Of a stretch of DNA of 64,000 nt, positions 1 to 13,600 are shown piece after piece. A model generated the notes under the pieces. It was not told where the DNA came from and made no database searches. It saw nothing but the letters and a program-made list of their open reading frames with translations. The DNA comes from Ciona savignyi (lineage: Eukaryota > Chordata > Ascidiacea > Phlebobranchia > Cionidae). Each line of letters opens with the position of its first letter. The stretch's first letter is position 1. A program made the position numbers and the translations under genes. Location of the stretch: NCBI GenBank assembly GCA_000149265.1, contig CH003024.1, forward strand, positions 900,819-964,818. The letters are read 5' to 3'.

Positions 1-820
1 TATCACGACACACTGCAATTGCTCCGGTAACAAGACTGTGGACGCAAGGTAAAATAACGATTGGTCATATGTTAAACTCCTATTGCATTTTTACATTAAC
101 AAGTTTAGGATAAAATGTTCAGGTTTTATCTCTGTGAATGGGAAAACACAACAGGCTATTAAACGGGTTATCGCAACACAATGTAATTGCTCTAGTAACC
201 AGACTGCGGATGCGAGGTAAAATAAAATATCTAAGATGGTATCAGAAATTAAAATTTAAGGTTGTATTTCTAATTTAAGTCATGTAAGGTCTTTTTGTAA
301 TCATGTTTTAAAAGTAACTTATTATCACATTATCACACAGGTAACCAGACTGTGGACGAGAGGTGAAATACTGATTGCATGATGGGTTGCAGGTTTGAAA
401 CTGGTCGCTAGCTAGTCTGTTGTGTCCTTGGGCAAGGCCCTTTACGGATATTGCCTGAACCCAGCGGCTTAATGGGTTCTACTAAATCGAAAAAATGTGT
501 GAATCATATCAATTATACAACAACACACTGAAATAGCTCCGGTAACCTGACGGTGGGCACGAGGTGATCTGACGGTTGCCTGTGTGTTAACTCCCTTGGT
601 TTTCCCATTCACGGGGATAAACATGAATATCCTATATGTTAAACTTCCATTGCATTATAACATTAACAGGGTTAAACATGGATATCCGATCTTAGTTAAA
701 TTACCTCCTTTTTACCATAAGGTTACCAAAGTTATTGTAGTTTATGTTTTATGATTAACATATTATTTCAGTTCAGTATAACCCATAAATCTACTGGGTT
801 CAGGTGATGTCTGTCTAGTG
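1..820. repeat. SINE-B 3'-body repeats in BBS2 last visible intron
   Basis: Several degraded copies of the SINE-B body occur in a row, near 1-170, 175-235, 315-400 and 515-640. Recurring phrases are CACTGCAATAGCTCCGGTAA and CGGGGATAAACATGAATATC. No exon of the missing BBS2 C-terminus was found here. Confidence 0.65.
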
Positions 821-821
821 C

Positions 822-1490
822 AGGGGTCGGCAACCTACGGCCTGCGGGCCGCATCCGGCCAGCCAAGCAAAATTATGCGGCCCGAGACATCTTACTGAAG
901 TATTATAGAATACGGCCTACTGTGTCATCATTCTGCAATCTTAGATTTTGATGAATTTCAACAATCAATGCGGCAATAATAAAAAAATGCGCCTGACCGT
1001 GTCTATTGAGAATGTGTGCGTGCAGACAAAGACAATGCTTCCAGAGAAAGCATTAAGTGTGTGTGTGTTTGTTGGCATGCGCATTAGTGAGAGTAGAAGC
1101 AATCCAATTTTAATATAGTGACATTATGACACATATTATGACATGTTCCATTATGACACAATAGACATCGTTTTTAATATTTCATATGTGTTTGCATCAT
1201 GTTCTTTACTAACTAAAGTCCTGTGCAAAAGATAATACTAGGTAGTAAACATTTATTTTTCTAATTGATTTTGCAATCTTAAAATGTTATCAAAACGTAG
1301 AAAAGTTGATGTGGATTGCAGTTTTTAATAAGAATGGGAAAACAAGTACTTTTTTATGAACCATTTTGGAAAACCTACTTTTTACAACAAATTAACAGCC
1401 AGAAATGTATTACGGCCCGCCGAGATCATGCTGAGTTTGGTTTTGGCCCGCGATTATGAAAAGCCAAAGTTTAAAAAAAACAACTTTGAA
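822..1490. mobile_element. hAT-like non-autonomous element (degraded)
   Basis: Begins CAGGGGTCGGCAACCTACGG, a typical hAT-type terminal sequence. The end has related inverted phrases (GGCCCGCC, TTTGGCCCGCGATTATG). No transposase reading frame is present. The right terminus is eroded, so the end is approximate and no target duplication was identified. Confidence 0.55.
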
Positions 1491-1515
1491 AAAATCCTTT
1501 TTCTCAAGCACTCAC

Positions 1516-1628
1516 ATGTCTCCCTGTAGTCTGGCGTCCTCAGCACGTATCACCAAGCTTCGTATCAAGTTCGAGTGATCCGTCATCTCCGCAGCCAACT
1601 TCTGTGTGACAGACTGCAGCCCATTTAC
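1516..1628 (-). CDS. BBS2: BBS2 exon 16 (last one seen)
   Basis: One hundred and thirteen nt, phase 0 to phase 2, with [20 protein letters not shown], the conserved C-terminal helix. The donor GTGAGTGC implies at least one further exon below coordinate 1. Confidence 0.92.
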
Positions 1629-4600
1629 CTGTGCAGGAAAGTGTAGTTGACAACCTAATTACAACTGTGTAACCCTTGTTTACTCCTGCCAAGCGGCCCC
1701 TGTGTCGCTTGCTGGTCCCTAACTCAATTGGCTTAGTGGGGAAGTGTTTCGCCTTTCAGTAAAGGGTTGCAGGTTCGAAACAAACAAGTTAGGCTGACAT
1801 CGTGGTATAGCTGCGTAAACTTCATCTCATATTATGCCATATATAGCGCCCCACCCCCCTTTACTACCACTGAAGCACCCAAATATCTCTTATTTGCCTG
1901 GTGATCGTGTTTTTGACAGTGGTTTGAATTGTTTTTTTTATTTTTTTTATGGTCGCCAGTCAAAAAAGGTCACTATGATAGTTAATTAAATTATTTTGCC
2001 AGTTTTTCATCATACCATAACTTTTGAACCGGTAGGAGTTGTGACCCCAAATTTTGTCCTTATCATTTTTCTAGGTTTAGGTACATTGTCTGAAAATCTT
2101 AGCAAAATCTGAGAAGTATGATGTACGAGCTGTTAAAAATATAAAGGAATGATTCAAAACGTACAGTTCTAAGCAAAACCTTAAATTTTGTCCTAATTAT
2201 TTTTCCAGGTATATGTACATTGTTTAAAAATTTTAGCTAAATCTTAGAGGTTCGATGTACATGCTGTTAAAAATATAAAGGAATTATTCAAAACCAACAA
2301 GGTAAATTTAGTCCATCTTAGGTACATTGTCTAAAAATCTTAGCTGAATCTTAGAGGTACGATGTACGGGCTGTTAAAAATATAAGGGAACTTAAAAAAC
2401 CTACCGTGGACATAATGGAGTTTAGTTTGTCGTTTTTATTAAGTGCCGTGCCCAAGGACACAACCGAATAGCTAGCGACCAGTTTCGAACCTGCAACCTT
2501 TCGGTTGAAAGGAGTCGCACTAAACCACCAGACTAAACCGTAGACAAAGATTAGGGAATGACTCAAAACCTACCGTGGACATAATGGAGTTAAGTTTGTC
2601 GAGGTGAAGTGGGAAGTGAGCGGTCACTTGAAGATGATCGAGCCTCAGGAAGGATGCGAGGGATTGGATGAGATCTCCTGCGAGGTCGATGTTGTCGGTG
2701 TGAATCTGAACCTGTGGATCGGATGCTCCATGGGACAATGCATGACAGGGTTATACCATTGTAGGCAATAAAATCGAAATATATATCTCATGTTCTCATA
2801 CCTACAGTTAACTGGAGCTATTACAGTGTGGTAAATAAAATGAGACCTTTTTTAGTTTTGTTGACCAATAAAACAATGCGTTTAAGTGTCTTGCACAAAG
2901 ACATAACGAGACAGCAGCTAGTTTTAAACCGCCCATCTTTAGGCTGATGTCTGATGCACTAACTCTAAGGCAACTTGACAGATATATATTTAAATAAAAT
3001 GAGTCTCGGAGAAAAGCAGTGGACTTTATAACAGGGCTAGACTTCACATTGTGTCCAGTTAAGTCATTAGTGCTATTGCAGTGTGTTAACACAACAGAGA
3101 AATGCTTCCGTTTTTGTTCCACCTATAAAACCAATGGGTTTAGTGCTTTGCACAAAGACACAGCTTGACAATGGCTAGTTTCGATCTTCTTGATGGTCCG
3201 AAGCATTACCAATAACTTAACAAGCCAGACAATACTTCGATAAGTGTCAGTAAGATCAATTTATTAGTTAATTTTTTTCAATATGTGTCAGTCAATCACT
3301 GTATTAGTTAATTTTTTTAAAAGCAGATCACACAGGCATGGTAGGTGGTCAAACGAGAAATAAACAGCAGTAAGATCTTCTTATTATTTTAAAAGCAGAT
3401 TACGCTGTTGTCCACCCACCTGTCCACTACTGTCCATCTTAAACACGAGGTCACCTCCTCGGAGAGCAATGAAATGAGCATCGATCGACTCCTCGCATGG
3501 AATTTCGTGGCGAAGAATGAAGTTCTCCGTCATCCAAATACCGACCTGTCGAGATGTCGATGAATGGCTAAGAAATATATTAGCGCTGAAAATGTAGAAG
3601 AGCAGGCATTCTTTATTTATTATCGGATATGTAGGTTCTTTCCACATTGACCAATGCAAATACCTACCTGTCGAGATGGGATGTCGATGAATGGATATGG
3701 ATGCTGATGTTTATATTGGGGGGTGGGGTTTATAAGTTTTAATATGTAAAATCGCTGGATTACCGCGTGTCCACAGTCTCGTTATCGGAGCTATTGCAGT
3801 ATGTTCAAAATCATTGAGATATTATTCTTGTTTGAACCACCAAACCACGGTACCTCTAATTACTACTTGAATCGCTTACTATATATACTTCGTTATTACC
3901 AAAGTCTTTGGGAAAACTAAAAAAGTGAAATTTAAATGAATATTAGAATGGAAAGGTTAGTTCTGGGGTTGAGATTAGTGTTTTGAACAGGGTTAGAATT
4001 ACTTTCCATAGCAATCTTAGTGATCCAAACGCTTCAAGTTCCATGCGATCCATGCGAACATGTAGTAATTAGAGCACCAAACCATGGTTGATGCAATGGG
4101 CGCTAAGTGCCCTTAACAAAGATAAAACTGACTGATTTTAGGCAAGGCACTTAACTCGTTAATCTGTTCATTCTTGGTAATTACTATTCCCTGTTTTCCC
4201 ATATGATAGGATAAAACTTCATTATCCTGTATCCTTTTTCTTATGCAGATCATTTAGTAGTGGATAACAAAAACTGTAAATTAGATTATATCTGAATCTA
4301 AATCATTAAGTCTGTCTAACAAATATCTTTGCTTGTAGGAAAACAGAGTAGGATAAGAGGATATAGGATCGATTATTCATGTTTATACTCGTGAATGGGA
4401 AAACCAAGGGGGTTAACACACGAGCAATTGTCAGATTACCTCGCGCCCACTGTCGGGTTACCAGAGCTATTCCAGTGTGTTGTGTGATTCGCACGTCCCT
4501 TCAAGCTAGTAGAACCCATTAAACCGCTGGATTCAGGCAATGTCAGCAAAGTGCCTTGCCCAAGGACACAACCAACTATCTAGCGACGGGTTAGAACCTG

Positions 4601-7600
4601 CAACCTTTCGATTGAAAGGCGACGCACATACTTACTCTGGGCACCCGTTCATTGAGGGTGAATGACACACAGCTCTCCGGTATTTGTGGAACGCTTTGTT
4701 GGTACAAGTAAGCACTGAAGCTTGGAAGGTGGTTGGTCACTTCAAACACGTGGAAGTTCATGCTGAAAATACAGGGAAATTTGAACAAAAAATAAGGTTA
4801 AGTTAACAAGCCAATTACTATGAATGCACTGTACTGGTGTTAATTACAGAGCATTAGTTTAGACTATTACAGTTACAATAATAAGATTAAAACACTTGAC
4901 ATTAATAGTTCACTGAGGTACAGCCCGAACAGGCGCATACTGTAGTATTTGAAATTACAGACATTTCACTTTAAACTATGCGTTAAAAAAACAAATCGTT
5001 TTTTTAAACCCTCTACACATCAAGTAGCTGCCAGGGAGTCACTTTAAACTATGCGTTAAGAAACAAACCATTTTAAAAACATTTTTAAACCCCCTACATA
5101 AAGTACCTTCCGGGGAGTGAGACAAAAGCTTGAATGTGAAGCTCAATTGCTGAATCTTTTGGGGGGAAGATGGGAACTCGTATTTTGTTTGACAACGTGT
5201 TTGCAGGAGGATGTCTGGAGGTTTTTGTAGAGATTTAAAAAATAATCATCATCAGGGTAAATTATGTGGTAAGCCTTATATTGGGGAAAACTAAAAAGGA
5301 GGGAAAGCGGGAAGGAGGGAAACTGCACACTAAAATGAAGATTATGACATTTTAAACATGGGGTTGGAGTTAGGGTTAGTTCTGAGATTGAGATTAGTGT
5401 TTAGAGCAGGGTTTAAATTAGTTTAAGTCATTTTAGTGTGCAATTTTCCTCTTCTCTCTTACCGGTTTCTTACCTTTTTTAGTGCTGCCCACCTTATATC
5501 ACTTTTATATACATATACGTCTCTGATGATGATTAAAGTAATTAATTGAAACAATGATATCAAGTATTTAAGATTCACTTACTCCAAACTAACCAAATTA
5601 GATGTTCTATTGAGCGATATAACCTCTAAAAATTGCAGAGAGTAAAAAATCCTTTGTTACCCCAAGATATAAGGGTAGGATGGTGTTTACATAAAATGTA
5701 CGGATTACTGTATACGTAACATGGACACTAAATTGTTTTTAAATTTTTCCGTTTTTTGTTTTTAAATTTTCGATATTTCTATAATTAGATATTTCTGCTT
5801 ATTAGTGGTGTTTTAATATGCCGAGATTTTTAAGGGCATCGGACATATCGTCATTTGTAGTAAGCAAAATGTATTATTTCCAGCTTAAAGGCAAATAAAG
5901 GATAGGATATTCATACCTAATTTGTCAAATAAATATAAAAGTGGGTATGACAAAACTTACGTCACATGACTCTCCCCTTCATACAAGGCTTCTGCGTAGA
6001 TCACAACCATTCGTACCACTGTGTCTGGGAACAAATTAATGCTAAGCGATGTTTTTCAATAATATAGGTTACGTTCATTCATTCATTAGTACGGACGGGT
6101 CCACAGTAGCTACCAGGATTAGGAATTTAGGCCTTAGAAGGTCCATTACTCAACCGACCCGAGCTATCATGGATCCGGGATATAGCGGTCAAGTAGGCCC
6201 GTGTCCTGAAGGAAGCTGACTAAATGCTTGACAGGGATAGATGAGAGATCATTATATTGGTCGCGTTATTGAATAGTGTAAATTCAGCTGACAGGTTGTG
6301 GGATCAAAAGTTGTTTTAGGACACTTTACCATCCTTACTCATATGACAGATTAGTCTGGTGGTTTAGTGCGTCGTCTTTCAACTGAAAGGTTGCAGGTTT
6401 CGAAATTGGGCGCTAGTCGGTTGCCCCTTTTCAACTTCCAAAGAACTAGATAAACAAGAGTAATCTATCCTTACCATTATTATTTGTTGAAACAACCAGT
6501 TCGATACACGGGTTTTCCTTCTCCTCTATAACAAGTTCAGTTGCTATTGTTGTGCTGGCCTGTGTGGAAATCATTTTGTGTTATTTTAAGTAAAGCTTTT
6601 GGCAAAGTTGGCATGTTATCACAGGGAAAAAAATGGTAGCTCACGCGAGTAACGTAAGTAAACCTAACGCACAACTGTGGTTTGTATGATGTAACAACTG
6701 TTTGGTATTATAACAATCTTACATTATGATGCTGCTGTAAGTATTATAGACTCCAGTATTCGGATGTGTATAATAAATAGGTTATACTCCAGTGGAATAG
6801 AAAACGGTCGAGGTAAACGTTAATTAATTATTTTTTTATATGCGAGAGTAAATTCTTACTCGCACGGCGTGCGCCACGCGAGTAATCACATGCGTATTAC
6901 CTGCTCTACTCACATGGATTTTTGGCCCTGCTATCATACAAAAAGGAAATCATAATGTGACCGTGAGTAACTGTGGGGAAATTTATATCGACTGCTATTA
7001 CTTTACATGTTAAAGGTTATTTAAGCTAAAAGATGTGAGTGAAAATGCTAGAGGTTCTGATCTGACGGATGTCTGATTTAATCTCCACCCTGACCACTTT
7101 CTACATAGTAATTGAATATACTGCAATAGCTGTAGAACTGAAAATAACCACTCTTTTCGAAATAGTCTACAGCAGCGTTTCTCAAACTGTGGGTCGCGAA
7201 AGGAATCTTGGTGGGTCGTGAAAAGTTATACAAAGCTCTGATTAACTATACTGGCTATTTCCTATACAAAAATCAAGGGGAAATTATCATAATTGTGACA
7301 TTACACAGTCAAAAATGACAATTACGGCCGATAATTACACAATCTTGAATCGTGGCGTGACATTGCAGAGGTGTGTTCCTTTGCAACGATAGCGTAACCT
7401 AGAAACCAACAACAACTATATATAAAGTTAAGTGGGTCGCCATAAATTGTGGTAATTAATAGTGGGTCCCAACTCTAAAAAGTTTGAGAACCACTGGTCT
7501 ACAGGAATACCTTCCTCCAACTTTTCGTAACCCCTCCTTATATTTTCGGCTACCAAAAAAATTACTTACAGGAATAACCCCTCCTTCCATTTAAATAACT

Positions 7601-10600
7601 TACAGAAAAAAAACCCTTATCCATAAACAACTCACAGGAATAACCCCTCCTTCCACCCTCTCCATTGGCGTGAATTGTTCCTTTTTCATTGGTCCCTGCT
7701 CCCTCTCATAATTCCTCAGTTCCAACAGCAGGTTCTGCTTAGTGAGGTTGAGGTCTCGCATGTTGTCGTTCGAGCGGTTAGCATCTACTGCCAGCAGACG
7801 GGACTTGTCGGTCTGGTAGCCGCGAACTTCTCCATCTACCGAGCAACAGATCAACTGGTTCTTTCCGTCCAATCTGCCAAATAACAAGTGCGAGAATCGA
7901 ACCGTTTTCTTGGGTAGTGGGGGGGCTTCTGGCTCACTATGGGCCGGTTTTGGGGGAAATTTAACGTCGAATGGAGACGGGGAGCCCGGAGGGTCGTGTA
8001 GGGGGTTGGGGGATGGTTGCAGCGGTTGGGCGGTGTGGGTGACATTCCCAATGGGGGTTAAAATTGGTATACTGATGCAGAGTGTGGGTTGTTATCCCGA
8101 TGGGGGTTAAAAGGATTACATAAGCTCAAAATTAGGGGTTCCGGTGGTTTAACTTTACCCTTTGTCACCAACACTATCCTTGCAACACTGCCCTTCACCA
8201 TTTGCCACCAACACTACCCTCGTAGAGATTTAATACAGGGTGTGGGTTAAAGCGACAGCTTCTTTATTTGCAGTAACACACACTAAACAGAAACTCGTTG
8301 CAAAAAAACAAAGCGACAAAAAGTTAAAAAAACAATGTGTAATGATGTCACATATTATGTAAAATGGATGACAGGAGGTCGTTACAGGGTGATATTAAAT
8401 AATAAATTAATTAAATATAATATAAGAAAGAAAAACGATATAATCCTGCCAATATACATTTTACACACTTTTGCACCACTAAACAAAAGGTCACACACAC
8501 ATACACACACACATCCACACACACATGCGCACACCCAAACACACCCACACACTCACACACACACACACACACAAACACGCACACACACACCTGTAATCAG
8601 CATCTACGATCCCAGCAACTGCACTTGTCATGTTGTCCTTAAACATCACCTCTCCAGTAGAATTGCTGCGAACGTCAATCTAAAACAAGAGAAGGGGGTT
8701 TATTGGCGTGAAGCGGTCTCTTTTCGTGTAAGGGGTTTTTATTGTGTGGTGAAGTCAGTTTACGGAAGTTTTGTTGTAAATGGGTACATTTTATGGATGG
8801 GTACAAATTTACTTGACCCATAGTTGCAAATTGATGGGATTTAAGAGGTTCACATAAATTCGGTCTAACCCGTTCTTGGAGAGTAAATATAATCACTGAT
8901 CCGATTCTTGCTTTTTACACACATTAGAAATTTTAGGGAACCTGTTGTTAGTAAATACGATACAAAAGGGAACCTGTTCTTAAAATTTTAAATCCCATCA
9001 CTGGTTATAGGGAATTCACTTTTTAAGCCCCAAGATGGATAAGTGTATAAGGCTTTATCCGCAGAGCAATCATCAGATAACACTGCAACTAATGTTGGTT
9101 GTCAGAGCTATTGCAGTGTTTAGTTGGTCAAGAAACAGTTGTTAATCAGGAGTTTCGTTTTTCTTGTGCATAATCACCACAAAATTGCTTTGCTCGGACA
9201 CAACATCAGTCATGTTGGTCCAAAAACTTATACTGTTTTAGAGCTCAACATTCACGCTTGTCCGCCTGTCCGGGACAGGTGATTTATTGCGTGGGACAAG
9301 TAAATATTTCATGGCGCTTGTCCAACAGGACAGGTTAAAATTGCAACTGGATAAATGTCCCACAGAACAAGTACTCTAAAAGCTTTATTAGAGTGTTTTA
9401 AAACATCTCTCAACCAATAGTCCAGGTGTCCATCCATGTTCTCTAGGAGCCCACAAATGACTAGTCAGCATCCTCTGCCTGATATTTATTACTCGCACAA
9501 AAAAGAATTAAACTAAACTAATCACCTGTTAGTCGGTACACAAGCTTACGTCTGGAGCTTTCAAATTAGGGTTGGTAGACGCGCGTTGTTTGCTCACGAA
9601 AGAACGTGGTATGTTGTGTATTTTTACCGCATTACATATGTCGCTTACCGCAAACATATGTATTTTACGCGTATTGTATATTTTTACCGCAAACTTATCA
9701 TAAGAATATGCGTATTGCATATTCTTACCGCATTGGCCTGGCGTTTTTTGCAAAACGTAGGATCGGTAAATTCTTACAGACGGTGCGAGCAGGCCAGATA
9801 AAGAAGATGTTACCATTTCGAATTTTTAAAAACTACAAAAATGCCCCGAACTTATCAATCAATGGTCTCCAGAGAAAGAAAACAAACTCTGTTTCCTTAA
9901 ACAATTCCTTAAGGGAACTTCCTCCGAAGAAAGATCGTCTAAAGATGAAAATTAAATAGAAAAAAAATAAAGAAAAAATACCTTTCCATTAGACCATCCA
10001 GTTATCAACTCTGGCACTCCGTCACCATCCAGGTCAAAGCTGTGGATAGCCATCACCTGGTTCTTTGACTGGATAGAGCATAAAGTGAATAAATTTCTTC
10101 ACGGTCAAAATTCCGCACGAGTAATACTAGGGTGATTACTGGAGTGACGCAAGCCGTGCGAGTAAGAATTTACCCCCGCATATAAAAAAATTAACGTTTT
10201 CCACGACCGTTTTCCATTCAACTGTGAGTGAATTCTTACTCGCCCGAAATTTTATGGATTTTTGGCCCTGTTTCATCAAAAGATGCCATGCTATATTTAA
10301 GTGTTAACTGCATCAAATAACAATGAATGGAGTTCATGAGAAAGGAGAAAACTAAAAGGAGGGAAACTGCACACTAAAATGAGTATTAGGGCATTAGAGT
10401 TAGTATTAAACATGGGGTTGGAGTTAGGGTTAGTTGTGGAGTTGAGAATAGTGTATTGGGCAGGGTTAATATTAAGTTCCATAGTTGTGGTAAGCAGTTT
10501 TCCTCCTCCAAGCTTTCCCACTTTTCCTCCTTTTAGTGTTGCCCCATGACACAGGTTTTTTTTCTAATACCAATCTATTTATGTAGGTTTCTATTAAGAA

Positions 10601-13600
10601 ACATATAATGCTTAAAAGTTGTACGGCTATATATTTTGGCCAAACAATGTCATGTATAACCATAGTTTTTTAGATAGATAATTAGATAACATTTACCTTA
10701 ATAAATATCACAGACTTAAGCATACACTAGTGCTGCGTCTTAGGATTAAACATATATCAATTGAACATCAAAATGCATGTACTTAACAAAGAGCTTGTAA
10801 CTCAAAATTTCTTAACTTCTACTTTTTCATAGATTATCGCCCATGCCCCATATACAGAAGCATAGGTTGCGAAAAAAACAAGTTAAAGAATTTCTAGTTA
10901 CAAAAATATGATTTAGTTTTTGTTTCTGCATACCTTAATTCTCCAGTATCTTGCAGAGCGATCATAAACTCCTATTGTACCGTTGGCAAGCGCATAACCG
11001 AATCTGCTGCCAGAGATGCTATACAATCCGGTCACAGCCTGAAATGGATACTTGGTACTATAAAAGGTGTTACTAATTTTGTGTAAACTAGGGGTGAGGG
11101 TGATGTGGTACCCTTGCTTTTAAAACCGAGAGTGAACTAAACTTATGCTTCATTTAACTTAAGCCTTTTATCACAACAAAACTTTTGCCATTTTTCACAC
11201 TTTTGACCTCTTTGGCTGCGAATACGGTTGGACTTAGAGAAAAATAATCTGTTACAAAGTTGTCCAGTATATAATTTTATTTAACTTAAATATTTAATTT
11301 GTAAATGTACCTGACAAATAAGGAATTGCTGTTAATGTAAAAAGGACTTATTTATATAATTTTATTTTTTACAATTGTAAAAAGCTTACTTAGATATTAA
11401 AACTCTAGGTATTTTCACAGCCTAAAAAACAACATAAAAATGTACATTACCTCTGTTTCTGTCATTTCAGCAATGATGTCATCACCTTGGAACACTCGGA
11501 TGTCAAAATCTTCCGAACCAACCAGTAACTAAATAATGGAAAAACAGTGCGATTTTTAAAGAAGCGCTTAAAATGGTATTTTATATCACATGGTAGTTTG
11601 ATGGACCGCAAGGGGGCATCATGCCCTATGCCAGTGGTTCTTAAACTTGTTGGAGGTACCGAACCCCGCAAGTTTTATGCGGGCATTCACCGAACCCTTC
11701 GTTGAAATTCAAAATACATCTGTTAAAAAACTTGAGCCTAAAGTGAACTTATCCTAATCTTAGGGATGCACAATATAGAATTTCGAATCTTTGAGATTCG
11801 AATCTCTAGGGATTCGAATCTTTACAAGCAATTTAATAAGAATAGTTAGGATTCGAAATTATAAACGTAAAATCGCGGCTGCGATCCATCGTGCAAGAAC
11901 ACGCGTGAATCCGATTATGCAGACGTCAGCGTATCGTTTCAGCAAGCGTGCGACAGTGGATAACTATGATAAGAAACTTTTGGTGAATCGTCATTTAAGT
12001 AAATTCGTAATCTCAAAATTGTAAAATGGCTTCTTCATTCGTATGTGATACCCGTAATGCGTTTCTCCATATAGAAAGTGCATCTATCGTGCGAAAGCGT
12101 CTGAACATTTTCTACAGCGGTAGCTCGGAAATACAAATTGCATCAAAGCACATCAACATTATCTTATCAGTTGTCCCATACACGTGCATCGTGGACGGAC
12201 GCGCTTAAAACGAACGCACGCAAAGAAAGTAGGTCACGTTCGCCAGGCTGTAATCACGTGGTTTATCGTACCTTTAAATATGACGCAATTATTCCAAAGG
12301 TGGAAGAGTTATTTACAGACTAAACACGTTAGTATTTGCAATATATATTTCACTTAAACAACTATGTTTTCAATTAACACAATGAATGATATCCTATGTG
12401 TTCAATTATTTAGTTAGGTAATTTTGCAGTGATTAATTTATTATACTTTTACCTAGGTATAACTATGTTAAATAGTAAATTAATGTTTAATTGTGCAAGG
12501 GCAATAATAGCTAGTCTTGATACCAAACTGGGAAAATAAAAATTGTCTGGTGTTTGGGAGCATTTTTCTTAGCCATTCATTTCAACAACAACCTACTAGA
12601 CTATTATCCTCCCTCATGGCAGATAGTGTTTAGAGATGTTACATATGATTAAAAAAATATGTAATGGTAAGATATTGTTTGACTACGTAAATTGCTCTCA
12701 TCACAGTTTGAAAGCATATGGCTAATTCACTATAAGAAAAGAAAATATATGCACAGCATAGCAAATTTAAATACATGGTAAAACATTCTAGAATAGGATT
12801 CGAAATTCTAGATTCGAAATATATTATTCTAGAATATTCTAGAATACCGAACTATCCTATATTGTGCATCCCTACCTAATCTCATCTGAACCCCTGATAC
12901 TGACTCATCGAAACCCGTGGGGTTCGATCGAACCCAGNNNNNNNNNNNNNNNNNNNNNNNNNNNNNNNNNNNNNNNNNNNNNNNNNNNNNNNNNNNNNNN
13001 NNNNNNNNNNNNNNNNNNNNNNNNNNNNNNNNNNNNNNNNNNNNNNNNNNNNNNNNNNNNNNNNNNNNNNNNNNNNNNNNNNNNNNNNNNNNNNNNNNNN
13101 NNNNNNNNNNNNNNNNNNNNNNNNNNNNNNNNNNNNNNNNNNNNNNNNNNNNNNNNNNNNNNNNNNNNNNNNNNNNNNNNNNNNNNNNNNNNNNNNNNNN
13201 NNNNNNNNNNNNNNNNNNNNNNNNNNNNNNNNNNNNNNNNNNNNNNNNNNNNNNNNNNNNNNNNNNNNNNNNNNNNNNNNNNNNNNNNNNNNNNNNNNNN
13301 NNNNNNNNNNNNNNNNNNNNNNNNNNNNNNNNNNNNNNNNNNNNNNNNNNNNNNNNNNNNNNNNNNNNNNNNNNNNNNNNNNNNNNNNNNNNNNNNNNNN
13401 NNNNNNNNNNNNNNNNNNNNNNNNNNNNNNNNNNNNNNNNNNNNNNNNNNNNNNNNNNNNNNNNNNNNNNNNNNNNNNNNNNNNNNNNNNNNNNNNNNNN
13501 NNNNNNNNNNNNNNNNNNNNNNNNNNNNNNNNNNNNNNNNNNNNNNNNNNNNNNNNNNNNNNNNNNNNNNNNNNNNNNNNNNNNNNNNNNNNNNNNNNNN

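Noticed and set aside
5282-5491. Internal telomere (TTAGGG) relic
   Set aside because: Only one or two TTAGGG-like units, always inside the same MITE with defined ends; not a telomeric array.
8335-8823. 162-codon plus-strand frame with His/Thr repeats
   Set aside because: It translates the CA microsatellite and overlaps BBS2 exon 8 on the opposite strand.
12026-12323. Open frames inside the inner hAT element as transposase
   Set aside because: Only about 60 codons each and no DDE or hAT dimerisation motif seen.
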